39,333 nucleotides of DNA, taken from the NCBI GenBank assembly GCA_958418815.1, contig CATZGB010000027.1, positions 1-39,333 of the forward strand, given 5' to 3'. Origin of the DNA: an uncultured Bacteroidales bacterium. GTDB lineage: Bacteria > Bacteroidota > Bacteroidia > Bacteroidales > Muribaculaceae. Made by a program: the position numbers and the translations under genes. Numbering within the stretch: the stretch's first letter is position 1; the number at the start of each line of letters is the position of its first letter. This document shows, in pieces, positions 1 through 8,191 of this stretch. Under the pieces are notes generated by a model, which was not told the origin of the DNA, made no database searches, and saw only the letters and a program-made list of their open reading frames with translations.

Positions 1-1
1 T

Positions 2-52
2 TCTGCCGTTCAGGAAGTTGGACTCGCCTTTTTATGGTTTAGCGGACAGTAA
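2..52 (+). CDS. 3' end of an unidentified upstream gene (partial)
   Basis: An open frame enters from the left edge and stops with TAA at 50-52. The visible C-terminus reads AVQEVGLAFLWFSGQ. Its stop lies 9 nt before the ATG of the next gene, a spacing typical of genes in one operon. The stretch is too short to name a family, and it could be a chance open frame. The main support is the position and the absence of any other candidate for the upstream neighbour. Confidence 0.4.
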   Translation, partial: SAVQEVGLAFLWFSGQ

Positions 53-61
53 TAAAAAAAT

Positions 62-1102
62 ATGGCAAAGAAAGATGAAATCCAAGGCGTACAGTGTGAG
101 AACGCCGACATCGAGATACTGCGCCGTCAGTTGGCGCGTTTTGAAAAAATGCTCACAGACAAGTTCACCGAAGTCAACGACCGCATCGGCAGCATCCCGG
201 CACAGCAACCGGTATTTCCACCTCCGGCGGAACCACTGCCGCAGGAGCCGATAGAGGTAAGTCTGCCCGACAACCTCGCAAAGAGTAACGACATACAGGC
301 TTTGGCAGGGATGATACAGACCCTGAACGGCACTGTCGCGCTCGTCATGCAGGGGCTGGCCGATATTCAGACAGCATTTGCAGCAAAGCCCAAGCCGGAT
401 ATTCAGTCTGTAGCGGAAAAGGCGGCGAAGGAGGCGGCGGAGAATGAAGCCCGCAAAGTCGTTAACGAGCTTTCTCCGAAAATCGACAATTCCGCGCGCG
501 ATGCACTCCTCACCGGAGTAATCAAATCACCTGGAATATCCCTCAACGATGCAGCGAGCATCCACGGTACATTGCGGGAGATAAAGGGGGAACTCAAAAC
601 CCGCAATCAGAACGACAAGGTACGCAAGACAAACCGTTGGCTACTTATCGTACTGATGATATTCTTTAACCTTTCTGTTCTTTTCGGCTGGCTGTATTAT
701 GACATGCGGCAGGAATGCAACGGGTTGATTCGCGTTGAATGGCTGTATCGTGCAGTCCGGACAATGGTGACAAATCCATCAGCCATTGAAACAATGGAGA
801 AGGAAATAATCTCAGGCACGGATGAACAGCGCGAAAGCTGGCAGACAACTATCATGGAGCGCGAACAGGATAAAAAGCCTTCACCCTTCTTCCACCATCA
901 CGATGACTGGAAGCCCGAGCCGCCGGAACAGAAAAAAGAGCAGCCACAACCGAAGGATACCGAGATTGACCGCAGCATACCACTACCTCATCAACGTAAA
1001 TCAAGGTTGACTCCCGGCGAAATCCAAGCCATTAAGAATATGAGAGCCAGCCCCAATATCCCCGAAGACGCCAAGCCGGAATTACCCGAAGGCTACGAAT
1101 AA
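62..1102 (+). CDS. Membrane-anchored coiled-coil protein, mobile-element type, function unknown
   Basis: This 346-residue protein has an N-terminal charged coiled-coil-like segment (about 1-45) and a proline-rich stretch near 46-65. Helical, Ala/Glu-rich sequence continues to about residue 185. One clear membrane segment follows at about 193-213 (LLIVLMIFFNLSVLFGWLYY). The C-terminal half is hydrophilic, with an HHH stretch and many Pro, Glu and Lys residues. There is no signal peptide, so a single-span inner-membrane protein is the simplest reading. I do not recognise a named domain. Proteins of this build sit beside relaxase or transfer genes in Bacteroidales mobilizable and conjugative elements, so a mobile-element origin is likely but inferred. 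The gene is probably co-transcribed with the partial gene 9 nt upstream. The start ATG has no Shine-Dalgarno, which is normal for the phylum. Confidence 0.75.
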   Translation: MAKKDEIQGVQCENADIEILRRQLARFEKMLTDKFTEVNDRIGSIPAQQPVFPPPAEPLPQEPIEVSLPDNLAKSNDIQALAGMIQTLNGTVALVMQGLADIQTAFAAKPKPDIQSVAEKAAKEAAENEARKVVNELSPKIDNSARDALLTGVIKSPGISLNDAASIHGTLREIKGELKTRNQNDKVRKTNRWLLIVLMIFFNLSVLFGWLYYDMRQECNGLIRVEWLYRAVRTMVTNPSAIETMEKEIISGTDEQRESWQTTIMEREQDKKPSPFFHHHDDWKPEPPEQKKEQPQPKDTEIDRSIPLPHQRKSRLTPGEIQAIKNMRASPNIPEDAKPELPEGYE

Positions 1103-1117
1103 ACCCTGCTAACTCAA

Positions 1118-1160
1118 AGACAGACAACCCCGACAATCACTGCCGAGGTTGCCTGTCTGT
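1118..1160 (+). terminator. Possible terminator after the membrane protein gene
   Basis: An imperfect stem-loop forms from ACAGA plus CAACC on the left and GGTTG plus TCTGT on the right, with a 4-nt bulge (CCTG) on the right side. It is followed by an AT-rich tail rather than a clean T-run. It lies between the plus-strand gene ending at 1102 and the convergent minus-strand gene ending at 1181. Weak support. Confidence 0.35.
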
Positions 1161-1180
1161 ATTAATATAATTAAGCTGTC

Positions 1181-1825
1181 TCAAAAATTATATGAACACG
1201 AAATGTAGGCTCCCTGTATAAATGGTTTCTTTGGATAGAATTTATCGAAAGAGATTCCATTGTAAGTAAAATGCCGATACTGACTATACACGTCAAGATT
1301 GGACATCATGTATCCAGCACTTATACCACAGGGTCCGACATCAAGGCTAACTCCTATGCGCAAGTCCAACGCGAGCCATTGTCCCTTGGTTGTGCTAATA
1401 TATTCGTAATCAATACCGGGCCAGTTTGGTGTCTTTTCAATGCAGACGCGTTGATATGGAATATTCAGCATGACTCCCGGCTCTGCAAAGATAGACCAGG
1501 AACATGCACGATATTTCAAGGCAGGAGTTTTCAAAAGAACTGATGGACGGATATATAAATTCCATGGTTTGTTATCATCCTCGTCAATGTTCCAGTTTTT
1601 GCCCGATGCCCAGCCATCTTCGTACCAAACCTGCCACGAACCCATCGAACCACCCAATCCGATGTATCTGTTGAACATATAATGATATGAGAACTCAAGC
1701 TGCCACGAATCGGATGATGTCAACGCACCATTGAAACCTACACGATGGTGCGTTTTCTCTTCTATGCCCTTCGCAAAAATGATTAACGGACTTATGATAA
1801 AAACAACAAATAGTAACTTTCTCAT
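1181..1825 (-). CDS. Small outer-membrane beta-barrel protein in a two-component operon
   Basis: The 214-residue product starts with a signal peptide (MRKLLFVVFIISPLIIFAKG). Alternating polar and aromatic strands follow, rich in Trp, Tyr and Gly, and the chain ends in a terminal Phe (SCSYNF), the usual end of an outer-membrane barrel. The size suggests an 8- to 10-stranded barrel. I do not recognise a specific family. Its ATG lies 3 nt after the stop of the response regulator gene, so it is the third gene of the kinase-regulator operon and is presumably made with them. It could be a sensor accessory, or a structural relative of the large outer-membrane protein encoded divergently. The second two-component module in this window has no counterpart of this gene. 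Confidence 0.7.
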   Translation of the reverse strand: MRKLLFVVFIISPLIIFAKGIEEKTHHRVGFNGALTSSDSWQLEFSYHYMFNRYIGLGGSMGSWQVWYEDGWASGKNWNIDEDDNKPWNLYIRPSVLLKTPALKYRACSWSIFAEPGVMLNIPYQRVCIEKTPNWPGIDYEYISTTKGQWLALDLRIGVSLDVGPCGISAGYMMSNLDVYSQYRHFTYNGISFDKFYPKKPFIQGAYISCSYNF

Positions 1826-1828
1826 TTT

Positions 1829-2512
1829 TTACTGAGTGATAACGGACAGGATATATCCTTTCTTTTTGATTGATGTAATCGATATAGAAGGGTCTGTAAT
1901 AAGACGGCGGATGTAGGTGATCTGCACGTTGAGTGCCAGGGAGTTGGAATAGCTTGCATCGCCCCATATCTTTTCAAGGATTGTGTCACGCTCAACGGGT
2001 TTGCCGAGGTTTTCAGCGAGCATCTGGAGAATTTCGGTCTGACGCACCGACAGCGAGTGAGTCTCACCCTTGTAGGTCAGGGAGGATAGGTTTGGACGGA
2101 AAACAGTATCTCCCAATTGGTACTCGACATCTTGATTCACTGTCATACTCTCAAACCTCTCGTTTATTTTGGCTATCAGTTCTTCTGGATAGAAGGGCTT
2201 AGGGATATAATCATTCCCTTTTAGTGAGAAACCATGAAGCCGGTCAACCTTGTCGGTACGGTCAGTTAAAAAGAATATAATCACACGTTTGTCATTCTCA
2301 CGTATGATTCTTGCCATATCAAATCCGTCGAGTTCGGGCATATTTATGTCGAGCAGTATGAGGTCAGGACGTATTTCACGATACATTTCCAATCCCACCT
2401 TTCCGTTGTTCGCATAGATTACCTCATAACCTTCAGCCTCAATGAATCGTTTGAGTAACATTGAGTTTTTAAGGTCATCATCGACTAATAGTATCTTTAT
2501 GGTTTTCATCAT
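1829..2512 (-). CDS. OmpR-family response regulator (module 1)
   Basis: The receiver domain has the acidic pair DDD at residues 11-13, phospho-acceptor Asp at about 55 (LLDINMPELDG), the switch Thr at about 83 (FFLTD) and Lys at about 105 (PKPF). A C-terminal winged-helix DNA-binding domain follows (about 130-227, LSVRQTEILQMLAENLGKP through SIKKKGYIL). The length, 227 residues, is normal for the OmpR/PhoB class. The start was placed at 2512 because ATGATGA joins the kinase stop (TGA 2511-2509) to this ATG, a classic translational-coupling overlap; the longer frame from 2536 would run back into kinase coding sequence. It should be phosphorylated by the adjacent kinase. Its likely targets are the divergent promoters between 3964 and 4138. 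Confidence 0.95.
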   Translation of the reverse strand: MMKTIKILLVDDDLKNSMLLKRFIEAEGYEVIYANNGKVGLEMYREIRPDLILLDINMPELDGFDMARIIRENDKRVIIFFLTDRTDKVDRLHGFSLKGNDYIPKPFYPEELIAKINERFESMTVNQDVEYQLGDTVFRPNLSSLTYKGETHSLSVRQTEILQMLAENLGKPVERDTILEKIWGDASYSNSLALNVQITYIRRLITDPSISITSIKKKGYILSVITQ

Positions 2513-3963
2513 TGCGGAAGCTTGATTGTGAAACATGTTCCTTGCCCGAAGGTGCTTTCTACTGAGATTTCGCCACCGTGAGCCTCGACAAGCAGTTTTA
2601 CGTATGCCAGACCGAGTCCCATTCCGGGTTGTTCTCCGGCGGAGGCCTTTCCGCGAAAGAACCGCTGGAATATATGCTTTAGGTCACCGTATGGTATACC
2701 ATTGCCGTTATCACTGATACTAACCTCTACATATTCTTTATCTGCATTTGCTGATGCCTTGATTTCCACCGAATCCCCGGAGTATTTAACGGCATTCTCT
2801 ACAAGATTATTGAGAATATTGTAAAGATGCGAACGGTCAGCGGAGGCAACAATATCCGATGAAATCTCATTGTGAATAATCACTATCTTACCAGAAGGTC
2901 TTGGTGTTGCAGTCGCAACGGTATCAAATATGTCATGTAGATCGACGTTTTGGATATTCAAGGGAATCTGCTCTACATTATTGAAAGTGATGTCGCGAAG
3001 CTTAGAGAAATAAGCAGAGAGATTGTCGAGTGCTGTTCGCGTCTCCGACAATAATTCCTTTCGTATTTCCTGGTTATTCACCATTTGCTTATTATCTAAA
3101 CCGGATATGCACATCTTCAAAGTGGATATCGGGCGCTTCAATTCATGAATCATTGTAGTTATGAAGCTATTGCGCATCTTGTCAAGACGTGACAGCTTGA
3201 CTATTGTCTTGATTTGCCATATAAGGCAAAGGATGAGGAATATTGATAATACGAAAGCAAGAACAAGAGTCCACCCCATCTCTCTGACAACCTCGGCTGT
3301 AGGAATTTTGCAATCGATTATGACAGCTTTGCGTTCAAGTTCAGAATATGGGCTGATAATCTGAAAATGTGGATCGACAAAGGATTTATGACCGTGCATC
3401 GCCGATTTCCATATGATACTGTCGGTTGTAGTCAGCGAGAGTACAGCATTGATATTTTCTTTCTTCAATAAGGAGTCGAGCCCCTGAATGGTAAATGGAG
3501 ATTGAACTTCCAATTCAAAATTTCGCATTGCAGCCCATGCGGCACCATCCGATGGTGCCGTTGATGCGTCTATAGATAGTTTTTTCTCCTCAATCCGTTG
3601 GAGACTGTCTGAAACAATTTCTGCCAGTCGTTCTTTTTCCTCATCCGTAAGATTACGTTCTTCATCAATACCTAATAGTTTTCGTCCGTTAAACGAAGAT
3701 GAAACTGTGACCTTTCGTGATGTATTTCCGGCAGAGTCGACACCATGACTCATGCTATAAGACGTGTTGATGTCGCCGGTTCCTTTTTTGTCCCTTTCTT
3801 TGTTATACTCGACTATAACATCAGCAATAACAGCTTCCGTATGGTGTTCATATTCACGTAGCGAAAATTCATACCTGCCATACAGCCAATAGACCTGCAT
3901 TCCGAGGAAAACAATAATCGCGATGATGGTAACTATATATAATGTCTTTATTCGTTTTTCCAT
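2509..3963 (-). CDS. Sensor histidine kinase (module 1)
   Basis: This is a 484-residue membrane kinase. A first membrane helix lies at about 8-29 and a periplasmic sensor region at about 30-230, without a domain I can name. A second membrane helix follows at about 231-256. The HisKA dimerisation helix carries phospho-acceptor His273 (MIHELKRPIS). The ATPase domain has the N box with Asn390 (NNLVENAVKYSG), G1 (DNGNGIP, about 418-424) and G2 (GMGLGLAYVK, about 447-456). The layout resembles the RprX-type kinases of Bacteroides. It overlaps the regulator gene by ATGATGA, so the two are coupled. The -7 box sits only 4 nt from the ATG, which predicts a leaderless mRNA. It faces the GLPGLI and outer-membrane protein genes across a 175-bp divergent intergenic region, so an envelope-related signal is likely; the signal itself cannot be told. 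Confidence 0.95.
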   Translation of the reverse strand: MEKRIKTLYIVTIIAIIVFLGMQVYWLYGRYEFSLREYEHHTEAVIADVIVEYNKERDKKGTGDINTSYSMSHGVDSAGNTSRKVTVSSSFNGRKLLGIDEERNLTDEEKERLAEIVSDSLQRIEEKKLSIDASTAPSDGAAWAAMRNFELEVQSPFTIQGLDSLLKKENINAVLSLTTTDSIIWKSAMHGHKSFVDPHFQIISPYSELERKAVIIDCKIPTAEVVREMGWTLVLAFVLSIFLILCLIWQIKTIVKLSRLDKMRNSFITTMIHELKRPISTLKMCISGLDNKQMVNNQEIRKELLSETRTALDNLSAYFSKLRDITFNNVEQIPLNIQNVDLHDIFDTVATATPRPSGKIVIIHNEISSDIVASADRSHLYNILNNLVENAVKYSGDSVEIKASANADKEYVEVSISDNGNGIPYGDLKHIFQRFFRGKASAGEQPGMGLGLAYVKLLVEAHGGEISVESTFGQGTCFTIKLPQ

Positions 3964-3967
3964 GATG

Positions 3968-3975
3968 CAAAATTA
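3968..3975 (-). promoter_or_regulatory. -7 box of the module 1 kinase operon
   Basis: The minus strand reads TAATTTTG, matching the Bacteroidota consensus TAnnTTTG. It is separated from the kinase ATG (3963-3961) by only CATC, so transcription should begin at or next to the start codon. No clear -33 TTTG is visible, which fits an activator-dependent promoter. Confidence 0.6.
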
Positions 3976-4024
3976 CAAAATTATAGTCGGTCACGAAGGC
4001 TCTCTATCAGACTATTTGCCAGAC

Positions 4025-4067
4025 AGTAATAATTTAGTAATAATTCCTTAATGTTTGAGTAATGATT
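4025..4067 (+). promoter_or_regulatory. Three phased direct repeats, predicted operator of the module 1 regulator
   Basis: AGTAATAATT occurs at 4025-4034 and 4036-4045, and AGTAATGATT at 4058-4067. Start-to-start distances are 11 and 22 bp, so all three repeats lie on one face of the helix. They sit upstream of the GLPGLI promoter and within the divergent region shared with the kinase operon. OmpR-family regulators bind head-to-tail repeats with about this spacing, so this is the best candidate binding site for the regulator encoded at 1829-2512. Confidence 0.6.
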
Positions 4068-4095
4068 ATTTTCGTCGCGGGGGATAATGCCGTAG

Positions 4096-4103
4096 TAACT
4101 TTG
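4096..4103 (+). promoter_or_regulatory. -7 box of the GLPGLI/outer-membrane protein operon
   Basis: TAACTTTG matches TAnnTTTG exactly and lies 35 nt before the ATG at 4139. A TTTTCG 21 bp upstream (4069-4074) could be a poor -33 element, consistent with dependence on an activator bound to the repeats at 4025-4067. Confidence 0.7.
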
Positions 4104-4138
4104 CAACGTCAATCAGAAACAACAAAAACTCAAACGAT

Positions 4139-5020
4139 ATGAAGAAAATATTTTTGATTCTCGCCCTTGTGGCCGTCACTGCGACAATCGCTTCCAGTAA
4201 AATACGTCGCCGGCAAATGAGTATCTTCCAGGCATCAGTGCCTGAGACCGAAACTCTCGCTCCTGAAAATATGGAGTTTGTCTACAATTACCGCTGCTGC
4301 GTGGACACCACCGGATCACTCTCTGAGAACTACGACAGCGACAATATGCTGCTCCAGATTGGACCGGACGGTCTCTCAAAGTTCTCAAGCTACAAGAACC
4401 TTACTGTCGATTCCATTCTCATGCGCTCCACTCATGAGCAGATTGCCGAGGCTGTCATAGAGGGTAAACTCAGCACAGGCGAGTTCATGACAATCTACAA
4501 GAACTATCCCACCGGTCGTCTTACCCACACTGAGAAAATCTGTCAGGACTGGTTCCGCTATGAAGAGGATATGCCCACTCTCGACTGGGAGCTGACCGAC
4601 TCAGTCACAACTGTGCTCGGATACGAATGTCTGAGTGCACGATGCAAATTCCATGGACGCGAGTGGACGGTATTCTATACAGAGGATATTCCGCTGATGG
4701 ACGGTCCGTGGAAACTTCACGGTCTCCCGGGACTTATAATGAAAGCCTCCGATGAAAACGGTCACTACACGTTCGAGTGTATCGGCATCAAGTCAAAAGC
4801 CGACCGACCCATCACCATATACAAGGTGCCGTTCAACAAAACTGACCGCAAGGGATATTACGACACCAAACACCAATGGGATACGAACACCTACGCTTAT
4901 TACGAAGCAACAACCGGTGAGCATGTAACAGTTCTCGATGCCAATGGCAATCCTCTGGCCGGTGCTTACGACCCAATAGAACTTTCCTATGACTATCTCG
5001 AACTTGACTGGAGAAAATGA
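4139..5020 (+). CDS. GLPGLI family exported protein (module 1)
   Basis: The 293-residue product begins with a signal peptide (MKKIFLILALVAVTATIASS). It contains the family signature GLPGLI at residues 195-200, inside the typical context of a disulfide-capable segment (GYECLSARCKF), a FYTEDIP motif and the GPWKLHGLPGLI motif. GLPGLI proteins are Bacteroidota-specific envelope proteins of unknown biochemical role, often encoded next to outer-membrane carboxypeptidase-regulatory-like barrel proteins. That is the case here: the stop codon overlaps the next start as ATGA (5017-5020), so the two proteins are translationally coupled and probably act together in the periplasm or at the outer membrane. 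Expression is presumably driven by the divergent two-component system through the repeats at 4025-4067. Confidence 0.9.
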   Translation: MKKIFLILALVAVTATIASSKIRRRQMSIFQASVPETETLAPENMEFVYNYRCCVDTTGSLSENYDSDNMLLQIGPDGLSKFSSYKNLTVDSILMRSTHEQIAEAVIEGKLSTGEFMTIYKNYPTGRLTHTEKICQDWFRYEEDMPTLDWELTDSVTTVLGYECLSARCKFHGREWTVFYTEDIPLMDGPWKLHGLPGLIMKASDENGHYTFECIGIKSKADRPITIYKVPFNKTDRKGYYDTKHQWDTNTYAYYEATTGEHVTVLDANGNPLAGAYDPIELSYDYLELDWRK

Positions 5021-7551
5021 ACAGATACAGTTTTTTCATACTTTGCTTCCTCCTCGGTCTGCTGTCGGCTTCGGCAGCAGACCCGGACGGACTGCGCGGC
5101 AGAGTTGTTGACGCTGACACAGATGAGCCGGTAGTCGGGTGTATTGTGAAATCAAAAGGGGCATTTACCTCTACAGATAAAGAAGGATGCTTTGTAATCA
5201 ACCCGAAAGAGGGAGCCGACTCAGTATCATTCCGCTTCATGGGTTACGAATCTGCGTCTCTACCCATAACAGCAGACTTTTCTTGTGTCCGTCTCAGACC
5301 TAAAGCCACGCAACTCAATGACGTGATAGTAGAGGCTCCCGACATATATGCCAAAGGTGATACATTGGTGTTCAATGTCGCCAGATATGCCAATGCAAAG
5401 GACAATGCGATTATCGATGTCATCAAACGATTGCCCGGCATCAAGGTGGAAGAAGACGGAACAATAAAGTATCAGGGAAAGCCCATCAACAAGTTCTATC
5501 TTGACGGCAACGACTTCATAGGAGGGCAATACGGACTTGCGACCAACAACATCTCATATAAGGACGTGGCTTCGGTGGAGGTGATGGAGAACCATCAGCC
5601 GGTCAAGGCTCTCGAAGGGATTGAATTTCCCGAGGAGGCAGGTATCAACCTTAAACTGAAAGAGGATGCCCGAAGCCGATGGGTAGGAGTGGCACAGGCA
5701 GCCGCCGGAGTTCAGCCGCTTCTTTACAATGGCTCGCTCTACACAATGCGTATCGGGCCGAAGACGCAGAACATCATCACTCTCAAAGCCGACAATACCG
5801 GCTGGAATCCTGCCAATGAGATACAGGAACATGATTTCGACGATATGTTCTCATCAGATTATATCTCAAATCTCTGGCCGGAGTATATATCCGCCGATAT
5901 TGTAAACGCGCCTCTGACGGAGAAGCGCACACGCGACAACCTATCATGGCTCGCAAACGCTATAACAGCATGGAAGAAGGGTGATACCTCAATGCGACTT
6001 AACCTCAACTATACGGGCGACCGCCTTGACTACAATTCCGGAGTGACTACAGATTATTTCAGTAACCAGATTCCTCAGTTTGTGCAGAACAATTCGCAGC
6101 GGACGCAGACACATGACCTGTCTGCACAGTTCTACAGCCAGACAAACAAACGCGGCTATTTCCTGAAGGAAAAATTCTCAGTCACCGGGCTTTGGGATAA
6201 ATCAAACTCCGCAATAACAGGCTCATCTGACCTCGCCCAGCGCGTTGACCGCAAGAGTTTTTCTGCGAATAATGATCTGAAACTTGTGAAGCGAAATGAG
6301 AAGAAGCTCTTCACCCTTATCTCACGCAACACATTTGTGTATCGTCCTGACCGATTGTTAGTGGTAGGTGACGAAGATGCGGTGCAGAGCATCGGCACCA
6401 CAGATTTCAGAAGCACCACGGAAACCAAATTCGGAAAGATGACACGCTTTTGGAAGTATTACGTCTCCGGCGGACTCGACCTCGACTGGCACCGTATCAA
6501 CAGCACACTTTCAGGACTTGGCGATTTTGACAACGACGGAATACACGAGGCATTCCTGTCTAATCTTTATGCCACTCCGCAGGTCGATTACGAGCGTAAT
6601 GGATGGCGAGCCTCGTTGACTATGCCCTTGAAATGGTTACATTACTCTGTCTCCGGTCAGCATGATTACATCAACGCATCTCCGCGTCTGTATGTCAAGC
6701 GGCAATTGACCGCAAAATCAGATATTTCCGGTTCAGTGACCTATAGCCTCGGTTCTCCGCAACCTTATCTGAACATTACAGCTCCGGTACTTTCCGACTA
6801 CCGAAATCTGTTCATTGCCGATAATCCCGACAAGTATTCACAGAACGTTGCGGCAACGCTCTCTTATCGTTACCGCAATCCGCTGAAGTCGATGTTTTTC
6901 AATCTCTCTGCCACTTATAATCATAGCCGCAGCTCAATAATGTCAAACCAATTATTCATCGGCGATTTCATTGTATCTACCTATGCTGACCGGCTGAATA
7001 ACAGTGATTCATGGTATGCCAAAGGTGGTTTTAGTAAAGGGCTCGGTCACAGCAAAATGGTGGTGGGATGTGATGTAGATGCCTCTATATCATCAGCATC
7101 ATCCATGCGCGACAATGCCGTGATTCCTTACCGCCAGATTAACGCAGGAGTAAAACCGTACTTCAAAGGAAGTCTGACAAAATGGCTTTCCGTAAAATAT
7201 GAGGCAAGCTACGGATTCTCAAAGCTGAAAATTGACGGCGAAGCCAACGATTACCATACATTCCGGCAAAATATTTTTACCACCATAATCCCAAACGATA
7301 TTGTACAATTCACTGTCGGAGCAGAGCATTTCCTGACCTGTTTCCCGGAAGGTAACACCGCCAACCTCGTACTGCTTGATGCCTCGGCTGTATGGAGGCT
7401 CAACAACAAAGTCCGTCTGTCGCTCACCGCCAACAATGTGCTCAACCGGCGTAGCTACGAGTACGTCAACTACGGCACACTATCCCGTTCCGAGCACCAC
7501 TTCCAGATACGCCCACGCAGCATCCTCGCCTCTATCCAGTATCGGTTCTGA
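5017..7551 (+). CDS. TonB-dependent-receptor-like outer-membrane beta-barrel protein (module 1)
   Basis: This 844-residue protein has a signal peptide (about 1-20, FFILCFLLGLLSASA). A carboxypeptidase-regulatory-like domain follows at about 26-95 (RGRVVDADTDEPVVGC to SFRFMGYES), then a plug-like segment at about 100-215 (DVIVEAPDIYAKGDTLVFNV and KPINKFYLDGND). A long barrel region ends in the terminal strand SILASIQYRF. The form is that of large TonB-receptor-like proteins paired with GLPGLI proteins in Bacteroidota. There is no SusD partner, so it is not a classic glycan-uptake pair. No obvious TonB box was identified by eye. Its start overlaps the GLPGLI stop (ATGA). The substrate is unknown; transport, or repair of the envelope under control of the adjacent kinase, are both possible. 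Confidence 0.9.
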   Translation: MNRYSFFILCFLLGLLSASAADPDGLRGRVVDADTDEPVVGCIVKSKGAFTSTDKEGCFVINPKEGADSVSFRFMGYESASLPITADFSCVRLRPKATQLNDVIVEAPDIYAKGDTLVFNVARYANAKDNAIIDVIKRLPGIKVEEDGTIKYQGKPINKFYLDGNDFIGGQYGLATNNISYKDVASVEVMENHQPVKALEGIEFPEEAGINLKLKEDARSRWVGVAQAAAGVQPLLYNGSLYTMRIGPKTQNIITLKADNTGWNPANEIQEHDFDDMFSSDYISNLWPEYISADIVNAPLTEKRTRDNLSWLANAITAWKKGDTSMRLNLNYTGDRLDYNSGVTTDYFSNQIPQFVQNNSQRTQTHDLSAQFYSQTNKRGYFLKEKFSVTGLWDKSNSAITGSSDLAQRVDRKSFSANNDLKLVKRNEKKLFTLISRNTFVYRPDRLLVVGDEDAVQSIGTTDFRSTTETKFGKMTRFWKYYVSGGLDLDWHRINSTLSGLGDFDNDGIHEAFLSNLYATPQVDYERNGWRASLTMPLKWLHYSVSGQHDYINASPRLYVKRQLTAKSDISGSVTYSLGSPQPYLNITAPVLSDYRNLFIADNPDKYSQNVAATLSYRYRNPLKSMFFNLSATYNHSRSSIMSNQLFIGDFIVSTYADRLNNSDSWYAKGGFSKGLGHSKMVVGCDVDASISSASSMRDNAVIPYRQINAGVKPYFKGSLTKWLSVKYEASYGFSKLKIDGEANDYHTFRQNIFTTIIPNDIVQFTVGAEHFLTCFPEGNTANLVLLDASAVWRLNNKVRLSLTANNVLNRRSYEYVNYGTLSRSEHHFQIRPRSILASIQYRF

Positions 7552-7692
7552 TAGATAAGCCAATATTTCCTAACATCCTCATATACTATCAATAATCTTT
7601 TGCATTATTTTTAGGGACGCATATATACGCAAGAGTAACATATCGGGAGGTAACACCCAAACCAAAGATTTAACAGAATTTTAGATTTGAGC

Positions 7693-7733
7693 GTGGTGAC
7701 CCGGCGGAAATTTGGCTGAGGTCACCACATTTT
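7693..7733 (+). terminator. Terminator-like stem-loop after the module 1 outer-membrane protein gene
   Basis: GTGGTGACC at 7693-7701 pairs perfectly with GGTCACCAC at 7720-7728, leaving an 18-nt loop, followed by ATTTTTAT. It lies about 140 nt past the stop codon at 7551. The stem doubles as one copy of a GTGGTGAC repeat found elsewhere in this gap, so it may have another role. Confidence 0.55.
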
Positions 7734-7965
7734 TATCGCCGGTGTATAGTTAAAGTCTGTTAAAGTTTAGGGTCGCGAAACGGTGATGTGGGGTTGAATG
7801 ACGCTGAACGGATTTGGTTGAATTTGAAATATATACTGATTATCAGCGCATTAAACCGCCATGATAAAAGATATGCGCCTATACAGACACGCATAATAAA
7901 CAATATTTCAGTGTATTAGGATGGGCGTGGTGACTTTTGTGGTGACTCAGAGGGGTATAGTTGAA

Positions 7966-8001
7966 TAAAAGACCGCTAACTCATTGAGAATTAGCGGTCT
8001 T
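7966..8001 (-). terminator. Intrinsic terminator of tRNA-Phe
   Basis: On the minus strand AAGACCGCTAA and TTAGCGGTCTT form a perfect 11-bp stem with a short loop, followed by TTTTATT. It starts a few nucleotides after the tRNA 3' end, as expected for a singly transcribed tRNA gene. Confidence 0.85.
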
Positions 8002-8004
8002 CTG

Positions 8005-8077
8005 TGGTGCCACCAGGAATCGAACCGGGGACACAAGGATTTTCAGTCCTTTGCTCTACCAACTGAGCTATGGCACC
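8005..8077 (-). tRNA. tRNA-Phe (GAA anticodon)
   Basis: A complete 73-nt cloverleaf can be read on the minus strand: acceptor GGTGCCA paired with TGGCACC, D arm with AGCTCAGTTGGTAGAGC, anticodon stem-loop GGACTGAAAATCC giving GAA, and T arm with GGTTCGATTCC. The discriminator base is A. The 3' CCA is not encoded (CAG follows), so it must be added by nucleotidyltransferase. A textbook promoter lies upstream and an intrinsic terminator downstream. Its 3' end points toward the AT-richer left part of the window, the usual side of insertion for integrative elements. Confidence 0.97.
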
Positions 8078-8130
8078 GTGAAATGGAGGAGGGAGCGCTT
8101 ATTTGAGAGGCTTTCTCCGTTTCAGCGATG

Positions 8131-8162
8131 CAAAGGTAGGGAGTTTTTTTGAATTGGCCAAA
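8131..8162 (-). promoter_or_regulatory. Promoter of tRNA-Phe
   Basis: On the minus strand a -33 TTTG (8162-8159), a 20-bp spacer and a -7 TACCTTTG (8138-8131) match the Bacteroidota consensus fully. The tRNA 5' end lies about 50 nt further on. Confidence 0.85.
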
Positions 8163-8191
8163 TGTTTTTGTGGTTTTTTTGCGAGATTTTT

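Larger units (their letters stand above)
7552..8004. other. Non-coding stretch between the outer-membrane protein gene and tRNA-Phe
   Basis: No convincing gene is seen in these 450 bases. It contains a stem-loop after the outer-membrane protein gene (7693-7733), three direct copies of GTGGTGAC (7693-7700, 7927-7934, 7939-7946) with one inverted copy (7721-7728), and the tRNA terminator (7966-8001). The rest is AT-rich. No integrase gene is present in it. Confidence 0.6.

Noticed and set aside
1..8004. Second copy of the tRNA-Phe 3' end as an attachment repeat inside the window
   Set aside because: No further copy of the acceptor and T-arm sequence was found by eye; GTGGTGAC repeats match only a few bases of it.
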